Assembly (NCBI RefSeq): GCF_009296185.1
Contig: NZ_WBJR01000002.1
Coordinates: forward strand, 310,001-374,000
Length of the DNA stretch: 64,000 nucleotides
Source of the DNA: Hydrogenovibrio sp. JE_KL2
GTDB taxonomy: Bacteria; Pseudomonadota; Gammaproteobacteria; Thiomicrospirales; Thiomicrospiraceae
Direction: 5' to 3'
Positions 17,907 through 26,436 of this stretch are shown piece after piece (the stretch's first letter is position 1; each line of letters opens with the position of its first letter). The notes beneath the pieces were generated by a model. It was not told where the DNA came from. It made no database searches and saw nothing but the letters and a program-made list of their open reading frames with translations. The translations under genes and the position numbers were made by a program.

Positions 17907-18530
17907 TCAATCCGTTTGCTTTGGTGGTCTCTCGTATTCCATCCATTCATCAAGCTTTTGCCAAGCAACATCAACACCTTGACGCTTTAAAGAAGAAAAC
18001 AGTTGTGCCGTTGCATGAGGATAGGATTCCTTTAAAAGTTTCTTCAGCTTCAATAGATTTGCCTGCGCCGGTCCCTTCTTCAATTTATCTGATTTAGTCA
18101 ATAAAACATGAACAGGTAAGCCTAAATCCAATGTCCAATCCAACATGACCATATCAATTTCCGTCGGTGGCAGACGAACATCCATCAGCAAAATCATACC
18201 GCGTAAACATTCACGTCGCTCTACATAAGCTGAAAGCCCTGCTTCCCAAGCCTGTTTTACATTGATATTCACTTTGGCATAGCCATACCCCGGCAAATCA
18301 ACCAAACGATGGTCTTCATCACACTCAAAAAAGTTGATCATCTGTGTGCGGCCAGGCGTTTTACTGGTTCTTGCAAGGGACTTCTGTGAAGTTAGCACGT
18401 TCAGCGCGCTGGATTTTCCGGCATTAGAACGCCCGGCAAAAGCGACTTCATACCCCTCGTCTTCAGGACAATGGCTTAAGTCAGGTGCAGATTTGAGGTA
18501 ATGCGCTTTTTGATATAGAGGATGTTGCAT
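17907..18530 (-). CDS. engB: Ribosome biogenesis GTP-binding protein EngB (YsxC/YihA)
   Basis: This 207-residue TRAFAC-class GTPase is needed for assembly of the large ribosomal subunit. The motifs are all present: P-loop GRSNAGKSS at 33-41, the G2 threonine in TPGRTQ at 58-63, G3 DLPGYG at 78-83 and G4 TKSD at 145-148. Length is typical. It starts at ATG without a clear ribosome site and diverges from resB across about 150 bases that include an 8-base inverted repeat. Closeness to polA and dsbA matches the arrangement in E. coli and Pseudomonas. Confidence 0.96.
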   Translation of the reverse strand: MQHPLYQKAHYLKSAPDLSHCPEDEGYEVAFAGRSNAGKSSALNVLTSQKSLARTSKTPGRTQMINFFECDEDHRLVDLPGYGYAKVNINVKQAWEAGLSAYVERRECLRGMILLMDVRLPPTEIDMVMLDWTLDLGLPVHVLLTKSDKLKKGPAQANLLKLKKLLKESYPHATAQLFSSLKRQGVDVAWQKLDEWMEYERPPKQTD

Positions 18531-18597
18531 AATAATTTGTGTGATCGAATTGACGAAATTCCGCTTATTTTATAGGGTTTTAACGAGTGTTGATAGG

Positions 18598-18620
18598 GAT
18601 AAAGTCCTTAATACTTTATC
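18598..18620. promoter_or_regulatory. inverted repeat between engB and resB
   Basis: GATAAAGT at 18598-18605 is repeated inverted as ACTTTATC at 18613-18620 around a 7-base spacer. A TATACT (18638-18643) follows 17 bases later and could be the -10 of resB. It could be an operator or a hairpin; no regulator is known. Confidence 0.4.
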
Positions 18621-18683
18621 AATAATAACAATCGGTTTATACTTTACAATCTTTTGTCTAATGAAATCCGAAAATCAGTAAAA

Positions 18684-20675
18684 ATGTCAGAAAAAAACAT
18701 CGTTACATCTAAAAAGCCTAGCCTATTCATCCAATTCCTAGGGTCTATGAACCTTGCTGTGACGCTGTTGGTCATGCTGGCGATCGCCTCTGTTATCGGT
18801 ACTGTTCTCAAACAAAACGAAGCGTTTCAAAATTATATTATTAAGTTTGGACCCTTTTGGACCCACGTATTCGATACACTCGGTCTCTTCCACGTATATG
18901 GTGCCGCTTGGTTTATTTTAGTATTGCTTTTCCTTCTAACATCGACGGCAACCTGTCTGGTACGCAACTCGCCAAGCTTTATCAAAGACATGAAGCATTA
19001 CAGCGAAACCATGTCAATCAACGCTTACAAACACCAGCCTTACTCTGAAACCTATGCGGTTGAAGGCTTTGATGAAGCATTGGCGAAGCAAACCTTAGAA
19101 GAAAACGGTTATAAAACCAAAGTACACCATAGTGAAAATGGTAACGTCACGGTTGCCGGTATGAAGGGTCGTTGGAGCCGTCTAGGTTATATCTTCACCC
19201 ATGTATCCATTATCGTGATTTGCGTCGGCGCACTGTTTGACAGTGATTTGTTATTAAAATACCGACAATTAACTGGGCAACTTGCGCCGGAAACCCGCTC
19301 TATACCTTTGAGTGAAATCCCTCAGAAATCCTGGTTATCGCCAAACAATTTTTCTTTCCGTGGAACAGTCAATGTTGCTGAAGGTCAAAGTACCGATGTG
19401 CTTTTCTTACCTTATGGACAAGGATTCTTGGTACAAAAACTACCTTTCTCTATCCATGTTAAGCAATTCCGTATCCGCTACTACGACACGGGAATGCCAA
19501 AATCCTTTGAGTCAGATGTTGTTCTGACAGCACCAGACTTGAAAAAACCTATCGTTAAGACTATTAAGGTGAACCATCCGCTGGTTTACAAAAACTATTC
19601 AATCTATCAATCATCTTTCGGTGATGGTGGAACCAAACTGAAACTGGCGATTCATCCGCTTTTGTCTCCATATCCAAATGCGCTGGATATCGACACCGCG
19701 GTGAACCAAGTTGAACCCTTGAAAACCCCTATTGGTACTTTCAAAGCCGAATTCAACGATTTCAAGATGTTCAATATCGTGCCTGCAACGAAAGAAGAGC
19801 AAGAAAAAACCGGCAAAAAAATGCATAACAACGGACCTACCATCATCTTTAAGGTTCGTAACGACCAAGGAATTGCCTGGGAATATGAAAACTACATGCA
19901 ACCTAATCTACAGGATGGTCGCTGGTTCTTCATGACGGGTATGCGTACCGAACCCTCAGCACCATATCGTTATCTGTTCATCCCTGCCGATGAAAAGCGA
20001 AGCAAAGATCGTTTCTTCAAATTCTTGGCTTTATTGAACAACCCAGTACAAATCCATCAATATTTGAAAGATGCGATTCCAAAATCAAAGAATTTAGACG
20101 AAAAAACCTACAATCTACAACTTAAATTGTTGCAGCAATTGATGGTATTGTTCCGAGACAAAGGCTTCAGAGGTATTGATTTATTCGTTCAGAAAAAAGT
20201 ACCTCAAAACGAACAGAAAAAGGTCAAAGACTATTACTTAAGTCAAACCAGCTTCGCTTTACAGATGCTTTATCTTGAATTTATGGAAAAGTCATTCCCG
20301 GACAAACACATTACTGGGAATAACTTGTCGGACTTCGACAAACAATGGTTTGAAGATGCATTAAATGCCATCAACAGCTTACCGAGCTATGGGCCGCCAA
20401 TGTATTTTGAAGTAAAATCCTTCAAGCAAATCAATGCAACCGGATTACAAATCACCAAATCCCCTGGAAAAGATGTCGTTTTTTTAGGCAGTGGAATGCT
20501 TATAATTGGGGTATTCATCCTATTCTATGTTCGTCAGAAACGCGTTTGGCTGGCTTACTCTAAACAAGAAAACGCACTCACGATTGCCGGCAAGGACCGA
20601 AAAGACTTTCCGGAAACGAAAATTGAATTTGACCAACTCGTAGAGATTGTCAAAACTAACTTGAAGGTATCATAA
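18684..20675 (+). CDS. resB: Cytochrome c biogenesis protein ResB (Ccs1)
   Basis: This is a 663-residue membrane protein of System II cytochrome c maturation, which with CcsA passes haem across the membrane and joins it to CXXCH motifs in the periplasm. Three N-terminal membrane helices (ending near the GYIFTHVSIIVICVGALFDS segment), a large periplasmic domain and a C-terminal helix before a short cytoplasmic tail fit PF05140. The ATG at 18684 is preferred over an in-frame TTG at 18654, which would sit almost on the predicted transcription start. The next gene, ccsA, begins two bases after its stop. Its clients in this window would include P460 and the haem-c GGDEF-EAL protein. Confidence 0.93.
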   Translation: MSEKNIVTSKKPSLFIQFLGSMNLAVTLLVMLAIASVIGTVLKQNEAFQNYIIKFGPFWTHVFDTLGLFHVYGAAWFILVLLFLLTSTATCLVRNSPSFIKDMKHYSETMSINAYKHQPYSETYAVEGFDEALAKQTLEENGYKTKVHHSENGNVTVAGMKGRWSRLGYIFTHVSIIVICVGALFDSDLLLKYRQLTGQLAPETRSIPLSEIPQKSWLSPNNFSFRGTVNVAEGQSTDVLFLPYGQGFLVQKLPFSIHVKQFRIRYYDTGMPKSFESDVVLTAPDLKKPIVKTIKVNHPLVYKNYSIYQSSFGDGGTKLKLAIHPLLSPYPNALDIDTAVNQVEPLKTPIGTFKAEFNDFKMFNIVPATKEEQEKTGKKMHNNGPTIIFKVRNDQGIAWEYENYMQPNLQDGRWFFMTGMRTEPSAPYRYLFIPADEKRSKDRFFKFLALLNNPVQIHQYLKDAIPKSKNLDEKTYNLQLKLLQQLMVLFRDKGFRGIDLFVQKKVPQNEQKKVKDYYLSQTSFALQMLYLEFMEKSFPDKHITGNNLSDFDKQWFEDALNAINSLPSYGPPMYFEVKSFKQINATGLQITKSPGKDVVFLGSGMLIIGVFILFYVRQKRVWLAYSKQENALTIAGKDRKDFPETKIEFDQLVEIVKTNLKVS

Positions 20676-20677
20676 TC

Positions 20678-21853
20678 ATGAACACTCTCAACTCGACAAT
20701 TGAAACAAACTATGAAAATAAGAACCATTTGATTAGAGAAATCATCTGGGCAGCTCTCGTCGCTATCGGAAGTTTCATGGCATGGCAGGAATTTAATGCC
20801 TTGATGGGGCTTTACGAAGACGCCATTCTGGTCGGGACCACTATAGGTCTGATCATGTTGGGACGCTTTTGGCCGAGCATCAGAACCTTGTCTTATTTCA
20901 TTACCGCTTTAACGCTTTTGGCCTTATGGTCCTACAGCATCCACCATAACCAAATCAGTGCAAACGAACATGCTTTCTTCCTACGCTTCTTGGTCTCCAG
21001 CCAATCGGCATTTATGTGGATGAGTGCTTTGTATGTCATGGCGATGGCAACCTACTTCTTTGCATTGTTCAATAAATCTGAATTTACCGGTAAGGTGGCT
21101 TCTACCTTGGCTTGGTCGGGTGTGGCATTCGGCTTGGTCGGGATGTTGGTTCGCTGGCGTGAATCTTACCTAATCAACCCTGACTATGGTCATATCCCGG
21201 TCAGTAGTTTGTATGAAGTATTTATCCTGTTTACGGTCATCACAACCCTGCTGTACCTTTACTACGAACAAAAATTGAAAACCCGTGCTATGGGTGGTTT
21301 CGTGATGTTAGTGGTGAGTGCTGCGGTTGCCTTTATTCTTTGGTATACCTTTGATCGTCATGCTTACGTGATCCAACCTCTGGTACCTGCTCTGAAAAGT
21401 TACTGGATGAAAATACACGTTCCTGCTAACTTCATCGGTTACGGAAGCTTCTCTATTGCAGCAATGGTCGGTTTTGCTTATTTGTTAACGGATTCTGCAC
21501 TTAAGAGAAACCCAAACAGTGAATTCGCAGCCAGAATGCCTGCATTGGAAAAAATGGATGACTTGATGTACAAAGCCATTTCTCTTGGCTTCGGTTTCTT
21601 CACCATTGCGACTATCCTAGGGGCTCTATGGGCCGCCGAAGCTTGGGGTGGTTACTGGTCTTGGGACCCTAAAGAAACTTGGGCATTGATTGTTTGGTTA
21701 AACTATGCGGCTTGGTTACATATCCGTATGTCTAAAGGCTGGCGTGGACGTCCAATGGCTTACTGGGCATTGATTGGTCTTTTGGTAACGACTTTCGCAT
21801 TCCTTGGTGTGAATATGTTCTTATCAGGACTACACTCATACGGTGAACTTTAA
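20678..21853 (+). CDS. ccsA: Cytochrome c biogenesis protein CcsA (ResC)
   Basis: This is a 391-residue polytopic partner of ResB in System II cytochrome c maturation. The tryptophan-rich haem-handling motif WGGYWSWDPKETW is at 323-335. It is flanked by conserved histidine-containing segments, AWLHIRMSKGWRG (345-357) and GLHSYG near the end. About eight or nine membrane helices are visible. GAAGG lies at the end of resB, upstream of the ATG. Gammaproteobacteria often use System I instead, so the presence of System II is an organism-level clue. dsbA follows 15 bases later. Confidence 0.94.
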   Translation: MNTLNSTIETNYENKNHLIREIIWAALVAIGSFMAWQEFNALMGLYEDAILVGTTIGLIMLGRFWPSIRTLSYFITALTLLALWSYSIHHNQISANEHAFFLRFLVSSQSAFMWMSALYVMAMATYFFALFNKSEFTGKVASTLAWSGVAFGLVGMLVRWRESYLINPDYGHIPVSSLYEVFILFTVITTLLYLYYEQKLKTRAMGGFVMLVVSAAVAFILWYTFDRHAYVIQPLVPALKSYWMKIHVPANFIGYGSFSIAAMVGFAYLLTDSALKRNPNSEFAARMPALEKMDDLMYKAISLGFGFFTIATILGALWAAEAWGGYWSWDPKETWALIVWLNYAAWLHIRMSKGWRGRPMAYWALIGLLVTTFAFLGVNMFLSGLHSYGEL

Positions 21854-21868
21854 TAGATTCATAACACT

Positions 21869-22498
21869 ATGCTAAGAAGAGATTTTTTAACTACTTTATT
21901 GGGTGCTTCTGCACTGGGATTAAGTTCTCAGGCGTGGAGCGCTCAACCATCAAAATTTCTGGAAGGCATCAACTACCAGAAACTGCCTAAACCCGTTTCT
22001 ATTGATCCTTATAAGAAAAAAGTCGTCGAAGTTTTCTTCTATGGCTGCCCGCATTGTTATCACCTTGAACCAAGCTTGAATCAATGGCTGAAAACAAAGC
22101 CTAAAGACGTTCATTTTGAACGCATGCCAGCTGTTTTGGATAATCCAAACTGGGTATTTATGGCGCGTGTTTTTTATACGGCTAAGGCATTAGGCATCTT
22201 AGATAAATTCCACGAAGCTTATTTTGATGCCATTCAACGTGACGGAAAACGTATCTTCGATATTGAAACCCTTGCCAACTACTGCGAGCAATTCGGTGTC
22301 AAGCACAACGACTATGTTCAGATGTTCAAGAGTTTTAAAGTCGATCAAATGGTTCAAAAAGCCAGAATACTCACCAAAGAATATGGTGTCGACGGCGTAC
22401 CGGCAGTTATCGTCAACGGTAAATTCCGTACAGATGTGCCAATGGCAGAAGGTAAACCCCAGCTTTGGCAATTGGTTAACGAACTCACCCAAAAATAA
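21869..22498 (+). CDS. dsbA: DsbA-family thiol:disulfide oxidoreductase
   Basis: This is a 209-residue periplasmic thioredoxin-fold oxidase with active site CPHC at 60-63 and the cis-proline in GVPAVIVNGKF. The N-terminus MLRRDFLTTLLGASALG has RRxFL, a twin-arginine-like pattern, before a hydrophobic stretch and a probable AWSA-Q cleavage, so Tat export is possible; most DsbA proteins use Sec/SRP. The length is normal. It is the third gene of resB-ccsA-dsbA, which makes sense because disulfide chemistry and haem attachment both act on CXXCH cysteines. A strong terminator follows. Confidence 0.92.
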   Translation: MLRRDFLTTLLGASALGLSSQAWSAQPSKFLEGINYQKLPKPVSIDPYKKKVVEVFFYGCPHCYHLEPSLNQWLKTKPKDVHFERMPAVLDNPNWVFMARVFYTAKALGILDKFHEAYFDAIQRDGKRIFDIETLANYCEQFGVKHNDYVQMFKSFKVDQMVQKARILTKEYGVDGVPAVIVNGKFRTDVPMAEGKPQLWQLVNELTQK

Positions 22499-22523
22499 CA
22501 TCAAAACAATTTTCTTTTTTGAG

Positions 22524-22546
22524 AACGGCGCTTGCGCCGTTTTTTA
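22524..22546 (+). terminator. Rho-independent terminator of resB-ccsA-dsbA
   Basis: AACGGCGC at 22524-22531 pairs with GCGCCGTT at 22534-22541 and is followed by TTTTT. Confidence 0.9.
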
Positions 22547-22585
22547 TCGCCTTTTAAATCCATTGGTTTATAATCAAAAATAATG

Positions 22586-22603
22586 AAAATCTGCCAGGTT
22601 GGG
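22586..22603 (-). repeat. 19-base dispersed motif, copy 3 (reverse)
   Basis: AAAATCTGCCAGGTTGGG on the plus strand: the motif in reverse orientation, lacking the last base. It is intergenic, between dsbA and the acetolactate synthase gene. Confidence 0.85.
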
Positions 22604-22635
22604 TAGAAGTTAACAATGGATAAAAAGGACTTCTA

Positions 22636-24279
22636 ATGAAAGCATCGCAACTCTTTGTTCAATGTCTGGAAAATGAAGGCGTCGAATATATCTTCGGCAT
22701 CCCAGGCGAAGAAAACATGGAGATCATGGATGCTTTGGTTGATTCCAAAATCAAATTCATCACCTGCCGCCATGAACAAGGCGCTGCTTTTATGGCAGAC
22801 GTCTATGGTCGTTTGACCGGGAAGGCAGGTGTTTGTCTTTCCACGCTAGGTCCGGGTGCCACCAACTTGGTCACAGGGGTTGCGGATGCCAATATGGATA
22901 ACTCCCCTGTTGTTGCCATTGCCGGACAAGCCGCCACGACGCGCATGCATAAAGAATCTCATCAGGTTTTGGATTTGGTAAGTATGTTCAAACCCATTTC
23001 CAAATATGCCATTCAAATTCTTGAACCGGAAACCATTCCAGAAGTCATGCGAAAAGCTTTTAAATTGGCTCAGGCAGAAAAACCAGGCGCTTCGTTTATA
23101 GACTTTCCGGAAAACATCAGTGAAATGGAAGTGGAGGAATTGCCTTTACCGGTTATTCAATCCAAATTAACACTGGCAGATTCAGAATTGATTGCACAGG
23201 CGGCAGACATTATCCAAGCTGCCAAAAAACCTTTGATTTTGGTTGGTAACGGCGCGGTCAGAGCCAAAGCATCAGAAAGCCTTTATGCTTTCTCAACCCA
23301 TTACAATATTCCAATCATTAATACTTTCATGGCAAAAGGCGTGGTTCCACATTACAAGAATCCACTTTCCATGGGAACAACAGGATTACAGAAAGGCGAT
23401 TACAACAATGGTGGGTTTGCCGAAGCGGATTTGGTGATTTGTGTCGGCTTCGATATGGTGGAATACCACCCTCACCTGTGGAATCCAAACCGCAAACATA
23501 AAATTATTCATATCGATACTCGTTCTGCTGAGGTGGATTACAGTTACATCCCTCATGTTGAATTGGTCGGTAATATTGCATTTAATTTGGATGCCTTAAG
23601 ACAAGCCTTACCTGAACAACCGAAAACCCCAATTCAATTCCCATTGAGACAATCTCTATTTGATGAAATGGAACGTGTTTCTCAAAGCCAGGATTGGCCA
23701 ATGAAGCCACAAAAAATCATTTGGGATCTCAGAACCGCAATGGGTAAAAAAGATATCGCTATTAGTGATGTCGGCGCTCACAAAATGTGGATGGCACGTA
23801 TGTTCCGTTGCGAGTTACCAAACACCTGTATTATTTCAAACGGCTTTGCCAGTATGGGGATTGCCGTTCCCGGAGCTGTGGGCGCAAAACTCGCCTTTCC
23901 AGATAGAGCCGTTGTCGCCGTCACCGGTGACGCAGGTTTCATGATGAATTCACAGGAAATTGAAACTGCATTGCGCAGTGAAACCCCTTTTGTGATCCTT
24001 ATCTGGAATGACAATCAGTATGGGTTAATTAATTGGAAGCAAAAACGCCGTTATGGACGCCCTGCTTACATAGATTTCAAAAACCCTGACTTCGTTAAGT
24101 ATGCCGAAGCTTTTGGTGCTACGGGCATCAGAATTAACGCTGCTGATGAATTACTACCTGCATTGAAAACCGCTTTAACTTCAAATACAGTCACCGTTAT
24201 TGATTGCCCAGTCGATTACTCAGAAAACGATCGTCTGACGGAATTGCTTGGAAGCGTTATCTCTGAAATTGAAAATTAA
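22636..24279 (+). CDS. Acetolactate synthase large subunit-type ThDP enzyme
   Basis: This is a 547-residue thiamine-diphosphate enzyme that should condense two pyruvates to acetolactate. The catalytic Glu47 lies in CRHEQGAAFMADVYGR. The ThDP-binding motif begins GDAGF at 431-435 and closes with NDN at 458-460. The three-domain layout and length fit acetolactate synthase. No regulatory subunit gene (ilvN/ilvH) is adjacent. It may therefore be the stand-alone type, feeding acetoin or an anabolic pool, rather than the classic branched-chain enzyme. A 114-residue protein is encoded 16 bases downstream. The exact substrate is not provable here. Confidence 0.88.
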   Translation: MKASQLFVQCLENEGVEYIFGIPGEENMEIMDALVDSKIKFITCRHEQGAAFMADVYGRLTGKAGVCLSTLGPGATNLVTGVADANMDNSPVVAIAGQAATTRMHKESHQVLDLVSMFKPISKYAIQILEPETIPEVMRKAFKLAQAEKPGASFIDFPENISEMEVEELPLPVIQSKLTLADSELIAQAADIIQAAKKPLILVGNGAVRAKASESLYAFSTHYNIPIINTFMAKGVVPHYKNPLSMGTTGLQKGDYNNGGFAEADLVICVGFDMVEYHPHLWNPNRKHKIIHIDTRSAEVDYSYIPHVELVGNIAFNLDALRQALPEQPKTPIQFPLRQSLFDEMERVSQSQDWPMKPQKIIWDLRTAMGKKDIAISDVGAHKMWMARMFRCELPNTCIISNGFASMGIAVPGAVGAKLAFPDRAVVAVTGDAGFMMNSQEIETALRSETPFVILIWNDNQYGLINWKQKRRYGRPAYIDFKNPDFVKYAEAFGATGIRINAADELLPALKTALTSNTVTVIDCPVDYSENDRLTELLGSVISEIEN

Positions 24280-24295
24280 AAAATAGGATGATTCC

Positions 24296-24640
24296 ATGAT
24301 CTACGTTAAGAGAGATGAAAAAAATCAAATTATCGATATCTGCTTTGATCAAAAGCCAGATTATGTGAAATCATCTATTTTCAATGAAGAAGTAAAAAAC
24401 TTTATCCAAAAAACAGATAATCAAGAAACCGTCAAACGCATCATGTACGACCTGGATTTAGACATGGTTCGTATCACAGAAGACGTTATCGATGTATTAA
24501 TCAAAAAAGAAATACTATTGTTTACAGACTTCCCTGAAGCCGTTCAAAATAAACTACTTTTCAAACGCTTCCTGAGACAATCTCTAAGCCAAAATGGTTT
24601 AAGTTATTCAGACGACGACGAATCCATCCAATTCAATTAA
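24296..24640 (+). CDS. Small conserved protein downstream of acetolactate synthase
   Basis: This is a 114-residue soluble acidic protein. It resembles small proteins in pseudomonads labelled tryptophan synthase subunit beta-like, although it lacks any tryptophan synthase domain. It begins MIYVKRDEKNQI, is predicted helical in the middle and ends with an Asp/Glu-rich tail (SDDDES). AGGATG precedes the start, 16 bases after the acetolactate synthase stop, so the two are probably co-transcribed. Its stop overlaps that of the convergent nitroreductase gene by four bases. Function unknown. Confidence 0.7.
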   Translation: MIYVKRDEKNQIIDICFDQKPDYVKSSIFNEEVKNFIQKTDNQETVKRIMYDLDLDMVRITEDVIDVLIKKEILLFTDFPEAVQNKLLFKRFLRQSLSQNGLSYSDDDESIQFN

Positions 24641-25203
24641 TCGTAGTGTTTAATCACTTCTGAGACCGCTTTGCGTTGAGATTCGCCTACTGCTAACGGA
24701 TAACCCATATATAAAGCGGCAATCAACTCTTGAGAGTTACTGTCCAATCCTAAAATTGAAAAGGTTTCAGGATCTTTTAGAATCGGTCCTGAACTCCATT
24801 GCACGCCAATTCCTTGTTCCCAAGCAGATAACTGAAAATTTTGTATGGCACAACTGCAGGCAGCGTAATCTTCTTTACAGACAACCGGATCTTCCACCAG
24901 ATTTTGAACTACCAAAACCAACTGTGGAATCGCCAAAAACTTCTTGATTGAACTTTCAAAAGACAAACGATAAGCTTCTGAACCTTCTTCATGGTTTTTC
25001 GATGCACGATTTCTCGCATAAATTTCAGCTAAACGATTTTGAGTTTGATGACCAAGAACCAAAAACTGCCAAGGTTCCGTCAGTTTGTGATTTGGCGCAT
25101 AAACAGCAGCTTCAATAAAGGATTCAACCAAATCCAATGAAACAGGTTTATCTTCAAACTGATAAACCGTACGACGATTTTTTATCAATTGGGCTAGTGA
25201 CAT
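24637..25203 (-). CDS. Nitroreductase family FMN enzyme
   Basis: This is a 188-residue flavin reductase of the nitroreductase fold. The N-terminal KNRRTVYQFEDKPV (8-21) and APNHKLTEPWQFLVLG are the FMN phosphate- and ring-binding regions, and GIGVQWSSGP (about 136-145) is the usual glycine-rich segment. It should use NAD(P)H to reduce nitro compounds, quinones or similar acceptors; the natural substrate is unknown. It reads away from the AT-rich gap at 25204-25516 and is divergent from the oxyR-like gene, so oxidative-stress control is possible but unproven. Confidence 0.85.
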   Translation of the reverse strand: MSLAQLIKNRRTVYQFEDKPVSLDLVESFIEAAVYAPNHKLTEPWQFLVLGHQTQNRLAEIYARNRASKNHEEGSEAYRLSFESSIKKFLAIPQLVLVVQNLVEDPVVCKEDYAACSCAIQNFQLSAWEQGIGVQWSSGPILKDPETFSILGLDSNSQELIAALYMGYPLAVGESQRKAVSEVIKHYD

Positions 25204-25516
25204 AATTATAAGTGTAATAATTTAATTTAATTATTATAAGCGCGATAATAATATAATCCTTAAAAACTCAGGCAGTGAAAAACTTTTGTAAAACCTGTTA
25301 TAAGTTGTGAATAAAATTTGAATAACTGAAAGATCCAAAATTTATCCACAAATAAATCACACCTCATCAAGTGGATACCATTAAAATTAAACAAGAAATA
25401 TCCACACTATAAATCATTGAAAACAATCTGATTTGTAGAGTTATGCACCAAATAGTGCTTCACTAATAACAACAAAAAAAAGAAAAAAAGAATATATATA
25501 TCTTTCTTTAAATAAT
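25204..25516. other. oriC: Candidate replication origin: AT-rich gap with DnaA boxes
   Basis: This 313-base gap has no gene. It contains a reverse DnaA box TTATTCACA (25306-25314), a forward TTATCCACA (25342-25350), a one-mismatch ATATCCACA (25398-25406) and a one-mismatch TTATGCACC (25441-25449). A weaker reverse site is at 25370-25378. Nearly pure A/T stretches flank the boxes at about 25204-25260 and 25468-25516 and could act as the unwinding element. Hand-sampled base composition shifts from C-rich to G-rich on the plus strand around here, as expected at an origin. Alternatively, it may be only the divergent promoter region of the nitroreductase and oxyR-like genes. Confidence 0.5.
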
Positions 25517-26431
25517 ATGACATTAACCGAACTTAAATATTGCGTTGAATTAGCCAAGACCAGACATTTCAGAAAAGCGTCTGAAAACTGCTATGTCAGT
25601 CAACCAACCCTAAGCGTTGCCATTAAGAAGTTAGAAGAAGAATTGAATGTCACCCTTTTTGAAAGAAGAAAGAATGACGTTATTCTGACGCCAATTGGTA
25701 AGCAAGTTATTGAAATTGCTGAAAACATATTGAAGCAATCGCAAATGATTCAACAGATTGCGAAGGATGAATTCTCTGAAGTTTCTGAAGTGAACATCGG
25801 TGCTATCTATACGATTGGCCCTTATTTACTCCCCAGTGTTATCAAACAACTTAACCAACATGCGCCTCAAGTTCGTTTAACGGTAGAAGAAAACTACACT
25901 CATGAATTAGCGAAAAAATTGCAATCGGGAGAATTGGATATCATCTTGGTAGCCGAACCTTTCGATGATAAGAATATTGAAAAAATAACCCTCTATGAAG
26001 AGCCATTCGTTGCAGCATTGCCGGTTCATCACAAAATGGCAATAGAATCAGAAATCGATTTAAAAAAAATTGAAGAAGATGTGGTTTTTTTATTGGGCGC
26101 CGGACATTGCTTTAGAGATCAAGTGCTTGAAGCCTACCCTAATTTAAACCACTCCGGTTATCAAAGCCATCCATTACAAAAAACATTGGAAGGCAGTTCA
26201 TTAGAAACCATTCGCTACATGGTGGCTTCAGGAGCTGGATTAACCATTTTGCCCTGCACTGCAGCTCAAGAAAACAATAATGAATTATTGATTTATAAGC
26301 CACTTACTGCCCCTACTCCCAAAAGAACGGTTATTATGGCTTGGCGAAAAAGTTTTCCTAGAACGAAATTACTCAAACTCTTCCAGGAACTTTTGTTGTC
26401 GATTCAGTTACCTTGCACGACCAAAAATTGA
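25517..26431 (+). CDS. OxyR-like LysR family transcriptional regulator
   Basis: This is a 304-residue LysR regulator with an N-terminal winged helix (about 1-60, with CYVSQPTLSVAIKKLEEEL) and a two-lobed effector domain. It matches OxyR around the peroxide-sensing cysteine: GHCFRDQVLEAY has Cys198, equivalent to E. coli Cys199. It also has the OxyR-like SLETIRYMVASGAGLTILP. The resolving cysteine, nine residues later (Cys208 in E. coli), is Tyr207 here, so the classic disulfide switch cannot form in the same way. The start is AT-rich with no clear ribosome site. mlaA starts six bases after its stop. Confidence 0.85.
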   Translation: MTLTELKYCVELAKTRHFRKASENCYVSQPTLSVAIKKLEEELNVTLFERRKNDVILTPIGKQVIEIAENILKQSQMIQQIAKDEFSEVSEVNIGAIYTIGPYLLPSVIKQLNQHAPQVRLTVEENYTHELAKKLQSGELDIILVAEPFDDKNIEKITLYEEPFVAALPVHHKMAIESEIDLKKIEEDVVFLLGAGHCFRDQVLEAYPNLNHSGYQSHPLQKTLEGSSLETIRYMVASGAGLTILPCTAAQENNNELLIYKPLTAPTPKRTVIMAWRKSFPRTKLLKLFQELLLSIQLPCTTKN

Positions 26432-26436
26432 TATTT

